Shown piece after piece: positions 26,128 to 33,566 of a stretch of DNA of 64,000 bases. Source of the DNA: JAWVFK01 sp033856175 (GTDB lineage: Bacteria > Actinomycetota > Thermoleophilia > Solirubrobacterales > 70-9). The stretch's first letter is position 1, and each line of letters begins with the position of its first letter. Below the pieces are notes generated by a model that was given only the letters and a program-made list of their open reading frames with translations, made no database searches and was not told the DNA's origin. Location of the stretch: contig JAWVFK010000041.1 in assembly GCA_033856175.1 (NCBI GenBank), forward strand, positions 124,001 to 188,000, read 5' to 3'. Position numbers and translations under genes: made by a program.

Positions 26128-27218
26128 CGCGCCAGCTCGACGATCGCCTCGGCGGCCTCGGCGGCGCCGTCGCCGATCTCAATCTCGCGCAGCCGGGCGC
26201 GCATCTCGACGCCCCTGTTCGTGTCGAGCAGCTCGGCGAGGGCGCGGTCGAGATCCTCGCCGGCCGGGTCCTCGCAGCAGACCCCGGCCCCCGTGCGGGC
26301 CGCCCAGCGAGCCCGCGCCGCCTGGTCGTCGAGCTGCCGGGTCTGCGGCAGCCAGAGCGTCGGCACGCCGGCGCGAAAGAGCTCGTGGAAGGCGTTGTAG
26401 CCGGCGGCGCTGACGGCGAGGTCGAAGGCGGCGTAGAGGCGGCTCATCGGATACGCCGATCGCAGCACCCTGACCTCTGGCGGCAGCGACAGCGACCCGG
26501 AGATCGCCGACTCGACGACGGCGACCTGAAGGCCCGGCGTCTGGCGCAGCCGCTCGAGGCAGCGCTTGATCGTCAGCTCGATCTCGGCGCCGCCGGCGCC
26601 GAGCTGGAGCAGCGCCGCCGGCCGCCGTGGGTCGAGGCCGACCTCCTCGGCGGCGCGCTGGCGCGGCTCGATCTCGGTCTCGTCGAGGAAGAGGATCGGC
26701 GCCACCCCGATCGCCTGCTCGCGGCGCTTGACGGTCGGGCCGCGGTCGTCCTCGGCAGCCAGCTCGCCGGGCTCGATCACGGCGTCGAAGGCGGCGGCGA
26801 GCGGCAGCCGCGCGGCGCCGACCCCGGGCTGCCACATCGGCCGCCGGCACCAGAACCTGGCGGCGCCACCGACGCGGCGGAGCGCCGCCAGCAGGCCCCA
26901 GTAGGGGTTGACGCCGTCGAAGACAATCGCTGCCGGCTCGTACTGGTCGATCAATTCGCGCAGGCGCCGGCCGAGGCGGTCCTCCCACTGCACCGGGCCG
27001 CCCGGGGATGGTGCCTCGGCCGAAGGGAAGTGCTCGCAGAAGAAGCCCTGCTGGCGGGCGACGGCGACGGCGCTCGAGGTCGTCAGCAGGATCGGCTGCA
27101 GCTCCGGCTCGAGCCGGCGGGCGATCGCCATGCTGCGAGTCAGGTGGCCGAGCCCGGTGCCGTTGGTCGAGATCAGCAGGGCGCGCGGCGCGAGTCTCAC
27201 CTGGTTGGCGCCATTCAT
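26124..27218 (-). CDS. GT-B fold glycosyltransferase (MurG/MGT-like)
   Basis: 364 aa. The N-terminal Gly-rich loop STNGTGLGHLTRSMAIARRL and the C-terminal nucleotide-sugar site SAAGYNAFHELFRAGVPTLW mark a GT28/GT1-like enzyme. No membrane helix. It overlaps both neighbours by four bases (ATGA on each side). It probably transfers a sugar from UDP or another nucleotide donor onto a lipid-linked or growing glycan. Donor and acceptor cannot be read from sequence. Confidence 0.83.
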   Translation of the reverse strand: MNGANQVRLAPRALLISTNGTGLGHLTRSMAIARRLEPELQPILLTTSSAVAVARQQGFFCEHFPSAEAPSPGGPVQWEDRLGRRLRELIDQYEPAAIVFDGVNPYWGLLAALRRVGGAARFWCRRPMWQPGVGAARLPLAAAFDAVIEPGELAAEDDRGPTVKRREQAIGVAPILFLDETEIEPRQRAAEEVGLDPRRPAALLQLGAGGAEIELTIKRCLERLRQTPGLQVAVVESAISGSLSLPPEVRVLRSAYPMSRLYAAFDLAVSAAGYNAFHELFRAGVPTLWLPQTRQLDDQAARARWAARTGAGVCCEDPAGEDLDRALAELLDTNRGVEMRARLREIEIGDGAAEAAEAIVELAR

Positions 27219-28501
27219 GCGTGCCTCGCGATCGCTCGCTCGATCTGCTCATTCATCCGCGCGGCGATACGCGGATAGGCGTAGTCGTCGCGGCCGCCGC
27301 CCCCGGCCGGGGCTTCGCCGGCTAGCAGGCGGCGCAGCGCCGCGCCGATCGCCGCCGTGCCGGCGGCGTCGACGACGAGCCCGGCGTCGCACTCCGCGAC
27401 GATCCGCCCGACCTCGGTCGCCGCCGCCAGGGCGAGGATCGGCGGCCCCGCCCCGAGGTACTCGAAGAGCTTGGCGCTGCCGGCGCCCGGCCGTGCCGCG
27501 CCGGTCGGCTCGCTCGACTCCAGCGCGCCGCCCGTGCCGCCGGCTGCCGAGGCGATCAGCAGCAGAGCATCGGCTTCGCGCTGCAACGCCATCGCCTGCT
27601 CGCGCGGCAGCGGCTCGAGCACGCGGATCCGCGCCGGCGAGACGTCGCGGTCGAGCAGACGGCGGTCCTCGGGCCGGTAGGGCCCGGCGAAGACGAGCTC
27701 GAGTCGCCGGGCGAGCTCGGGCTGCTCGCTTGCCAGCTCCGTCACGGCGTCGAGCAGGAAGCTGGGGTCGCGGCTGTAGTGGCCGAAGCGGCCCGTGTAG
27801 ACGAGCGAGAAGCGGTCTGGGTCGAGCAGACCGGTTGGGGCAGCCTCGCCGGCAACGGGCTCGAAGCCGCTCGGCACGACCTCGGCCCGCGCCGCGAGCC
27901 GCTCGCGGGCGTCGGCGGCCATCGCCTCGGTCACGCAGGTGACGACGTCGGCGGCGGCGAGCGTCCGCCGCTCGAGCCGGGCGTCGGCGCCGCGCTGCAG
28001 CGCGGTCGGCAGCCGCGTTCGCAGCGGCTCGAAGTTCCAGCCGTCGCGGAGGTCGGCGACCCAGGGGACGCCTCGCCGCTGCAGCGCCCGGCCGATCAGG
28101 TGGGCCGACTCGGGCGGCGATGTCGTCAGCACGCAGTCGAAGCCGCGCTCGCGCTGCAGCCGCTGGGCGCGGGCGCGGGCGAACGGCATCCAGGCGAGGA
28201 CGAGCGGCTCGGGGACGAGGACGTAGCTGAGCGGATGCGGCTTGCTCTCGTAGGAAGCGCCGGCGAAGATCGGCTCGACGCGATCGCGACCGGCCAGGCG
28301 GGCGCGGAGGAGCTGCAGGTCGGCGGTGCGGACGACGTCCTGCTCCTCGTCATCGGGCAGCTCGCCGTAGGCCCTGGTCGTCAGCACGGTGACGCGGTGG
28401 CCGGCGTGGCGCAGGTAGCGTGCCATCGCCGCGGGCCGGTGGGCGCCGGTGTCCGGGCAGGGCGGATAGAAGTAGGAGACCAGCAGGATCGAGCGGCTCA
28501 T
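27215..28501 (-). CDS. GT4-family glycosyltransferase
   Basis: 428 aa from ATG 28501, which overlaps the upstream glycosyltransferase stop (ATGA); the in-frame extension upstream lies inside that gene. The N-terminal domain starts ILLVSYFYPPCPDTGAHRPA, typical of group 1 transferases. The C-terminal domain has LVYTGRFGHYSRDP and a long insert, then GSAKLFEYLGAGPPILAL in place of the usual E-x7-E loop (first Glu retained). Likely cytoplasmic, adding one sugar of the operon's glycan. Confidence 0.83.
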   Translation of the reverse strand: MSRSILLVSYFYPPCPDTGAHRPAAMARYLRHAGHRVTVLTTRAYGELPDDEEQDVVRTADLQLLRARLAGRDRVEPIFAGASYESKPHPLSYVLVPEPLVLAWMPFARARAQRLQRERGFDCVLTTSPPESAHLIGRALQRRGVPWVADLRDGWNFEPLRTRLPTALQRGADARLERRTLAAADVVTCVTEAMAADARERLAARAEVVPSGFEPVAGEAAPTGLLDPDRFSLVYTGRFGHYSRDPSFLLDAVTELASEQPELARRLELVFAGPYRPEDRRLLDRDVSPARIRVLEPLPREQAMALQREADALLLIASAAGGTGGALESSEPTGAARPGAGSAKLFEYLGAGPPILALAAATEVGRIVAECDAGLVVDAAGTAAIGAALRRLLAGEAPAGGGGRDDYAYPRIAARMNEQIERAIARHA

Positions 28502-29661
28502 CGCGGCCTCCCGCGGGCGTGGTGCTCGATCGCCGCCTCGTAGACGCCCTCCATGCGCTCGACGAGCCGCGGCCAGGCCCAGGTTCGCTCGCATTTGGCG
28601 TGACCCGCAGCCCCCATCCGCCGCCGCCCCTCCTCACCCAGCTCGAGCATCCGCGCGACCGCTCGCCGGGCCGCGTCGAGATCGCCGATTGGCACCAGCA
28701 GGCCGGTCTCGTCGGCGTCGACGACGGCGCTGGCGCCCGGGTAGTCGGTAGCGATCGCCGGCAGCCCGCAGGCCATCGCCTCGATCAGGACAATGCCGAA
28801 GGACTCCGGCGGCTCGGTCGTCAGGATGATGAAGTCGGTGGCGCGCATCAGCGCCGGCAGCTCGCCATGGGGGACGGCGCCGGCGAAATGAGCGCGGTCG
28901 CCAAGCGCCGCGGCGGCGCTGCGGCGGTAGGAGTCGAGCAACTCGCCGCCGCCGGCGACCAGCAGATGCAGCCGCTCGTCGTTGCAGGCGGCGATCGCGG
29001 CGATCGCCAGGTCGAGGCGCTTGAAGTGATGGGCGCGGTCGAGCGTGGCGGCGAAGAGGGCGACGACGGCGTCCTCGGGGATGCCGAAGCGCTCACGGAC
29101 GCCGGCGGAGTCGGGGCCGGGGGAAAAGAGGTCGATGTCGACGCCGTTGGGCATCTCGACGACCTTCTCGGGAGCGTGACGGGACAGCGAGCGCAGATAG
29201 GGGACCGACTCGGCGTGCTCCGACGACAGCACGCAGACCCGATCGGCCCGATGGACGAGCAGGCGAGGCCAGAGCTGCTCGTAGCCCCAGAACAGCGGCC
29301 GCCGCGCGCCCTTGCCGACGAGCTGGTTCTTGTAGCTGACGACGAGCGCCGGATCGCGATGGCGCAGTCCGCCGGCGAGCGTCAGCTCGACGCCGAAGAT
29401 GAACGGGTAGTGGAGGTGGATCACGTCGACCCCGTCGATCCGGGCGATTGCCGGGATCAGCGGCGCGTTGCCGATCGCCACGCGTGGCCGGTAGCGGTGG
29501 ACGACGGCGCCGCCGGCGTCGGGGGCCTCGCCCGGGGCGCTGGCGGTGAACACCTCGACCTCGTGGCCGGCCGCGGCCTGGCGGCGGGCGAAGTTCAGGC
29601 AGGTGTTGCCGGCGCCGGTCCAGTTCGGCGGGAACGTCGCCGTGAGATGGGCGATCTTCAA
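28498..29661 (-). CDS. GT4-family glycosyltransferase
   Basis: 387 aa taking TTG 29661 as start (11 bp after the flippase stop, AGGG about ten bases upstream); a longer form would begin inside the flippase gene. Motifs: KIAHLTATFPPNWTGAGN at the N-terminus, EMPNGVDIDLFSPG, and the donor-site loop PESFGIVLIEAMACGLPAIA with both Glu. This is a retaining GT-B enzyme of the GT4 type using a nucleotide sugar. It is second in the operon. Confidence 0.87.
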   Translation of the reverse strand: MKIAHLTATFPPNWTGAGNTCLNFARRQAAAGHEVEVFTASAPGEAPDAGGAVVHRYRPRVAIGNAPLIPAIARIDGVDVIHLHYPFIFGVELTLAGGLRHRDPALVVSYKNQLVGKGARRPLFWGYEQLWPRLLVHRADRVCVLSSEHAESVPYLRSLSRHAPEKVVEMPNGVDIDLFSPGPDSAGVRERFGIPEDAVVALFAATLDRAHHFKRLDLAIAAIAACNDERLHLLVAGGGELLDSYRRSAAAALGDRAHFAGAVPHGELPALMRATDFIILTTEPPESFGIVLIEAMACGLPAIATDYPGASAVVDADETGLLVPIGDLDAARRAVARMLELGEEGRRRMGAAGHAKCERTWAWPRLVERMEGVYEAAIEHHARGRPR

Positions 29662-29671
29662 GCCGGCGACC

Positions 29672-31624
29672 CTATCTGCGGGCCAGCCGCGAGACCCAGC
29701 CGCGCCGCGGGGCGGGCTCGCCGTTGCCTGATCCCTCGTCGTCGGCCTGCCAGGCATGGCTGGGCGCTCGATCGAGGATCTCGAGCGTCGCCTCGAGCTC
29801 GCGGACGTCGCTCGGCTGCGCGCCGAGCGACCAGAGCTGATCCCGCAGGGCGTCCTGCTGCGCCACGGACTCGCGATAGAAGAGGTAGTGGCCGATCCGC
29901 GAGTCGTGCTCGGTTTGGCCCTGCTCGCTGGCGAGCCTGCGCAGCGCCGCCACGAGCTGGGCGTGAACCTCGGTCAGCGAGCGGCCGAGCTGCTCCGCGA
30001 TCTGGGCGGGGGTCAGCCGGTGGACGACGGCCAGGCGCAGCACCTCCCGGTCAGCCGAGTCGAGCTGGGCGAGCGCCTCCTCGGGCTCGATGTGCCCGGC
30101 GCGCAGGCGAGCGAGGGAGCGCACGACGGCGGCAAGCGGCGCCTGGTGGCCTCGGGGAACGACGCCGGTGACGACGCACAGAGCTAGGAAGAGCAGCGCC
30201 GCGGCGGCGCCGAGCAGCAGCTGGAAGCGGCCACCGGGGACGCTCAGCAGGCGAGCGCCGACCGTGCAGAGCCCGGCGATCGCGAAAGCCCCCGCCAAAT
30301 TTCGATACTGGAAAGGGATCGGCCTCTCGCCCCGCTGGGAGAGCAAGAACATCGCCCCGGCGCCGACGACGAAGCCGAGGATCACCGCCAGAGCCGCGCC
30401 GACCGTATGCCACTTCGGCACGAATACGAGCGCGCCGACGAAGAACGATCCGGCCGAGAGCATGCTGGCGCCCGAGTAGTACTGGCGCTTGCGCGGGAAT
30501 TCCGACGCCCGATAGATCAGGACGAGGGCGCCATGGGTGAAGAAGCCGGCGGCGACGAGCGGGATAAGCACCGGCAGCAGGTTGGAGTAGCTGCGGGGCG
30601 CGACGAGGGCGAACGTGTCGGCGGCGACGGTGAGGCCGACCATCATCGTCAGGCACATCAGCGCGAAGTAGGTGACCATCGCCCCGCGCAGGGCGTCCTG
30701 GCCATGGCGCTCGGCCAGGGCGGCGAAGGAGGTCGTTCGCCGCAACGGCTGCCAGGCGCGGAAGAAGGCGTGCGTGCTGTAGGTGACGGCGAGCCCGAAC
30801 TGGGCGGCGACTCGGTAGGGCGCCAGGTCGCTGTGGGGGACGTAGCGCGAGAGCACGAACATGTCGAGGTTCTGAACGATCCAGAGCGAGATCACGATCG
30901 GCACGATCGTCGCCCCCTTGCGGAGGATCTTGCGGCCGGTCTCGGCGCTGAAGGCGAGCGTGTAGGTGTGGCGGGTCATCGCCAGGACGACAGCCAGCGC
31001 CAGGCCGGTGCCGATCGCCGTGCCGAGGATGGCGCCGCCGACGCCATGGTCGGTCTTCAGCAGAACCACGACCGGCCCGAGGATCAGCAGCGGCCGGATC
31101 GCGTTCGAGAAGACGAAGGCGCCGGGGCGGCGCTCGAAGCGCAGGACGTTCGAGCTCAGCCGCAGCAGGGCGCCGAAGGCGCCGGTCACGGCGGCGAGGA
31201 CGATCCAGTCGCCGTGCGAGCCGTCGCCGATGACCCAGCCGGAGATCGTCGAGGAGAACGGCAGGATCGCGGCGATCCCCGCGAGGCAGATGAACGTGGT
31301 CAGCACGAGCCCGGTGCCCATCGTCTGCTTGACCTGCTCGGGGTCGATCTCCTCGGCGTCGTCCTCGACGTCGTCGTCGCCGGTCGAGCCGAAGACGCTG
31401 CGCAGGGTGCCCTGCATCGAGCCGAGGTTGAATAGCAGCATCAGCAGCGAGGACCAGAAGATCAGCAGCGACAGGGCGCCGAACTCCGCCCGCGGCAGCA
31501 GTCGGGTCAGCACGATGACGTTGACGAAGCTGATGATCAGGACGAGAAACGAGCCGATCACGTAGACGCCCAGATGGCGCGCCAGGCGAACGCCGAAGAC
31601 GACCTCGGCGCGGTGGCCGCTCAT
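29672..31624 (-). CDS. Wzx-like polysaccharide flippase fused to a sigma-region-4-like HTH domain
   Basis: 650 aa. Residues ~15-490 form about 12-14 membrane helices with the pattern of MOP-superfamily O-antigen/teichuronic flippases (VIGSFLVLIISFVNVIVL, then LTRLLPRAEFGALSLL). An acidic cytosolic loop (GDDDVEDDAEEIDPE) follows the second helix. Residues ~500-650 are soluble. Within them ~519-562 (LDSADREVLRLAVVHRLTPA, QIAEQLGRSLTEVHAQLVAAL) match the helix pattern of sigma region 4. A ~60-residue helical end follows. It would flip lipid-linked glycan across the membrane. The HTH fusion is unusual and could sense or bind DNA or a partner. First gene of the operon; a possible -10 (TATAAC) lies at 31699-31704. 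Confidence 0.82.
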   Translation of the reverse strand: MSGHRAEVVFGVRLARHLGVYVIGSFLVLIISFVNVIVLTRLLPRAEFGALSLLIFWSSLLMLLFNLGSMQGTLRSVFGSTGDDDVEDDAEEIDPEQVKQTMGTGLVLTTFICLAGIAAILPFSSTISGWVIGDGSHGDWIVLAAVTGAFGALLRLSSNVLRFERRPGAFVFSNAIRPLLILGPVVVLLKTDHGVGGAILGTAIGTGLALAVVLAMTRHTYTLAFSAETGRKILRKGATIVPIVISLWIVQNLDMFVLSRYVPHSDLAPYRVAAQFGLAVTYSTHAFFRAWQPLRRTTSFAALAERHGQDALRGAMVTYFALMCLTMMVGLTVAADTFALVAPRSYSNLLPVLIPLVAAGFFTHGALVLIYRASEFPRKRQYYSGASMLSAGSFFVGALVFVPKWHTVGAALAVILGFVVGAGAMFLLSQRGERPIPFQYRNLAGAFAIAGLCTVGARLLSVPGGRFQLLLGAAAALLFLALCVVTGVVPRGHQAPLAAVVRSLARLRAGHIEPEEALAQLDSADREVLRLAVVHRLTPAQIAEQLGRSLTEVHAQLVAALRRLASEQGQTEHDSRIGHYLFYRESVAQQDALRDQLWSLGAQPSDVRELEATLEILDRAPSHAWQADDEGSGNGEPAPRRGWVSRLARR

Positions 31625-31698
31625 CGGGCCACCGCCCCGGCTGAGGGGTAACGCTGAGCCCCCGGCACGCGTGCGGGCATGGTTCCGGTCACGGTCTG

Positions 31699-31704
31699 GT
31701 TATA
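31699..31704 (-). promoter_or_regulatory. Possible -10 box of the sulfated-glycan operon
   Basis: TATAAC on the minus strand, 74 bp before the flippase ATG. No good -35 at normal spacing; the call rests on AT-rich character in a very GC-rich region. Confidence 0.3.
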
Positions 31705-31797
31705 GCGACGATGCGGGTCAAGGTCGGGGCGCAGGCGTGCTGGTGCGACGAACGGAGCTACTCGCAGATTGTTTTTGCGCAGATTGCGAAATCGCGC

Positions 31798-31827
31798 CTG
31801 GCAGGCCGCCGCGGACCACGCTAGGTT
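31798..31827 (+). promoter_or_regulatory. Promoter of RNA copy A
   Basis: CTGGCA (31798-31803), 18-bp spacer, TAGGTT (31822-31827). The first base of the predicted RNA stem, 31834, is exactly seven bases after the -10, the same geometry as copy B. Confidence 0.45.
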
Positions 31828-31833
31828 GGCGCT

Positions 31834-31953
31834 GCGACTGGGAGAGAGAGGAAACCCGCGAAGCCAGCAGGTGACCGATCTCGACAGGCGACGCAGAGCT
31901 TAGTTCGTGCGAAGGCTACGCACGGCGCAGGCAAAACCGTCGCCCCCGGTCGC
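31834..31953 (+). ncRNA. Predicted 120-nt structured RNA, copy A
   Basis: Ends pair as GCGACTGGG (31834-31842) with CCCGGTCGC (31945-31953). Inside are a weaker GAGA/TCTC helix (31844-31847 with 3179-82 of the same hundred, i.e. 31879-31882), helix P3 GGCGACG (31887-31893)/CGTCGCC (31938-31944) and hairpin P4 GTGCG-AAGGCTA-CGCAC (31907-31923). P3's 3' strand abuts P1's 3' strand, as in a stacked junction. A TTTT tract follows. Copy B has the same length and layout. Unpaired CTCGACAGG and GGCGCAGGCAA are identical in both. No match to riboswitch or RNA families I know. Alternative: a conserved short peptide in the 3' half. Confidence 0.55.
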
Positions 31954-32216
31954 TTTTAGTTGCCCAAGCCGCCGCCGCAGAGGTCGTCCGGCGGCGACCG
32001 TAACGTCCGCGCCGCGGCCTCACGCCGCCGGCATACGGAGGAAGCCTGCCCCTCCAGCCGCGCGACCCGGGCGCACCGGGAGCAGGGCGCTGCGCGATCC
32101 CACCCGGGAGCGCGAATCCGCAGCTAGCCCGCCCGCTCCCACCTCTCAACAATCATTTCGAGGCGATCGGGCTCTGCTTTTAGCCGCAGATTGCGGAAAC
32201 GCTCCGACCGGGCCTC

Positions 32217-32244
32217 TTGACACTCAGCCGGGCTGCGCTACCGT
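32217..32244 (+). promoter_or_regulatory. Promoter of RNA copy B
   Basis: Perfect -35 TTGACA (32217-32222), 16-bp spacer, TACCGT (32239-32244). The predicted RNA begins at 32252, seven bases after the -10. Confidence 0.55.
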
Positions 32245-32251
32245 CGCTCTT

Positions 32252-32371
32252 GCGACTGGGAGAGAGAAGAAAATCGCCAAGCCGGCGACAGACTTCTCTC
32301 GACAGGTGACGACAAGCTTTGACCGTGCGAAGGCTACGCACGGCGCAGGCAACACCGTCACCCCCGGTCGC
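32252..32371 (+). ncRNA. Predicted 120-nt structured RNA, copy B
   Basis: P1 GCGACTGGG (32252-32260)/CCCGGTCGC (32363-32371). P2 GAGAGAAG (32262-32269)/CTTCTCTC (32293-32300) with inner TCGCC/GGCGA. P3 GGTGACG (32305-32311)/CGTCACC (32356-32362). P4 GTGCG-AAGGCTA-CGCAC (32325-32341). Compared with copy A, P3 changes a C-G pair to T-A on both strands, a compensatory change that supports the helix. ATTTT follows the last stem. It ends 23 bp from the convergent crcB stop, so it is not a crcB leader. Confidence 0.57.
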
Positions 32372-32394
32372 ATTTTCGTGCCGCCTGTCGCCGC

Positions 32395-32748
32395 TCAGAA
32401 CGCCTCACGGCCGAGGTAGTAGCCGGCGGCAGCTGCGGCGAGGCCGAAGATCAACGAGGCCGCGACGTAGATCAGGGCCCGCAGCGGCTCCCCGGCCTCG
32501 AGGTCCAGGAAGGCCTGGACCGTGAAGGTCGAGAACGTCGTAAAGCCGCCGAGGAAGCCGACCCCAACCACGGTCCGCACATCTGCGCTGAAGCTATGGC
32601 TGGAGACGAGGATGCCGAGCAGAAACGACCCGGCGACGTTGATCGCGACGGTCGCCCAGGGCAGCACATCGCCGTGCAACGGCGTCGAGATCGCGTAGCG
32701 GGCGAGCACCCCGGCGGCTCCGGCGAATCCAACGAGAAGCAGCGTCAT
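32395..32748 (-). CDS. crcB: Fluoride exporter CrcB/Fluc
   Basis: 117 aa from ATG 32748; the longer in-frame start at 32832 adds a hydrophilic stretch foreign to the family. Four membrane helices. Family motifs: GAAGVLARYAIS near the start, TVAINVAGSFLLG, and GFLGGFTTFSTFTVQ, which lines the fluoride pore with the conserved Phe/Thr residues. Fluc channels work as dual-topology dimers; genes are often paired, but only one copy is here. I looked for a fluoride riboswitch in its leader and could not make the fold work. Confidence 0.9.
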   Translation of the reverse strand: MTLLLVGFAGAAGVLARYAISTPLHGDVLPWATVAINVAGSFLLGILVSSHSFSADVRTVVGVGFLGGFTTFSTFTVQAFLDLEAGEPLRALIYVAASLIFGLAAAAAGYYLGREAF

Positions 32749-33059
32749 AGCGCCGCCATGATGTCGGCTGAGCCAGGTTCGTGCCTGCACCAGACAAGAT
32801 CGCCCGTTTGGGGGATTGAACGCGGCGGGCAACGGTGTCAGGGTGACATTGACGGGCCAGCCTGCTCAATGCCGGCGACCATCCCTGATGGGGTTTCATC
32901 CCTGATGGGGTTTCGGGATGGGGCTCATGGGTGAGCGAAGCAGGCCCACCCGGTTGGAGGTTCAGATGGGTATCGAGGACGCGCAGTCTCCGGGGCAGGG
33001 GACGGGTCCGGCCGTACCCTACGACGAGCGCCTCGCGACGGCCCCGGACGTACGGGCGC
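32749..33059. other. 311-bp divergent intergenic region between crcB and the response regulator
   Basis: Contains the 17-bp tandem repeat at 32881-32914 and complementary segments TCAGGG...CCCTGA and ATTGA...TCAAT (about 32840-32888) that could form a nested hairpin on either strand. No gene is credible here. Confidence 0.45.
32881..32914. repeat. Perfect 17-bp tandem duplication
   Basis: ATCCCTGATGGGGTTTC occurs twice back to back (32881-32897 and 32898-32914), followed by GGGATGGGG. Each unit holds CCC/GGG complementarity. It lies between the divergent crcB and response-regulator genes and could be a duplicated operator. Confidence 0.7.
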
Positions 33060-33566
33060 ATGAGTGAAGTCCCCGGAAAGGCGCGCGGCACGATCTTGAT
33101 CGTCGATGACGACGAGCAGTTTCGCGAGGTCACGACGAGGGCTCTCGAAGGCGCCGGTTATCGCTGCCTCGAGGTCAACTCGGTGGTCGGCGCCCGAGCG
33201 CTGATCCGCGACGAAGAGATAGACCTGCTCGTTTGTGAAGTCAACCTTCCAGTCGAGTCCGGCCTCGAGTTGATCGCGGATCTCGACAGTCACGACGTCG
33301 GGATCGGATTCGTGATGGTCAGCGGAGAGGACAGTGCCGATATCGCCGCGGTGGCAACCGAGCGGGGCGCCTATGGCTACCTCGTCAAGCCCTTCTCGAG
33401 CAATCAGCTGCTGATCGCCATCGCCAATGCCCTTCACCATTTCCGCTTGGAGAAGGAGACCCTGAAGTACGGCCAGCACCTCGAAGCGCTGGTGAAGCGC
33501 AGAACGAAGGAGCTCGCGGGCTTGGTCGAGGAGCTCCACAACTCCCGCGATGAGCGCCTGAGCTGA
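33060..33566 (+). CDS. Atypical response regulator (REC domain without phospho-Asp)
   Basis: 168 aa from ATG 33060. REC domain residues ~11-125: acidic DDD 16-18, S88 in MVSGED, K110 in YLVKPF. The phospho-acceptor position in LLVCEVNLP is E60 instead of Asp. Residues ~125-168 are a helical, possibly coiled-coil, tail (LKYGQHLEALVKRRTKEL); there is no DNA-binding domain. The stop overlaps the ATG of the histidine kinase (TGATG). It may act as a locked-on or phosphorylation-independent adaptor for that kinase. Confidence 0.87.
   Translation: MSEVPGKARGTILIVDDDEQFREVTTRALEGAGYRCLEVNSVVGARALIRDEEIDLLVCEVNLPVESGLELIADLDSHDVGIGFVMVSGEDSADIAAVATERGAYGYLVKPFSSNQLLIAIANALHHFRLEKETLKYGQHLEALVKRRTKELAGLVEELHNSRDERLS

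Larger units (their letters stand above)
31625..32394. other. 770-bp gene-free region holding two structured RNAs and their promoters
   Basis: No convincing protein gene. The region contains two 120-nt paralogous RNA candidates (31834-31953 and 32252-32371). A direct repeat CGCAGATTG occurs at 31763-31771 and 31778-31786, and GCAGATTGCG recurs at 32186-32195 ahead of the second copy. A GC-rich spacer (about 31960-32180) shows no conserved feature I recognise. The reading frames through it are low-complexity Arg/Pro/Ala. Confidence 0.55.

Noticed and set aside
31834..32371. The tandem RNAs as c-di-GMP (GEMM), c-di-AMP, glycine or cobalamin riboswitches, or 5S rRNA
   Set aside because: Short look-alikes (ACGCAC...GGCAAA, GGGAGAG, 120-nt length) are present, but the conserved cores of those families are absent or in the wrong order.
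31907..32525. Protein genes reading through the RNA elements (frames sharing VRRLRTAQA)
   Set aside because: Composition is low-complexity Arg/Pro/Ser, the frames diverge right after the RNA element, and pairing with a compensatory change explains the conservation better; kept as an alternative in the finding.
32749..32935. Fluoride riboswitch upstream of crcB
   Set aside because: Pieces such as GATGG, CGCC and a CAATG segment occur on the minus strand, but the order pseudoknot strand/ATG/P1 strand/pseudoknot strand cannot be satisfied; P1 has no partner where the fold needs it.
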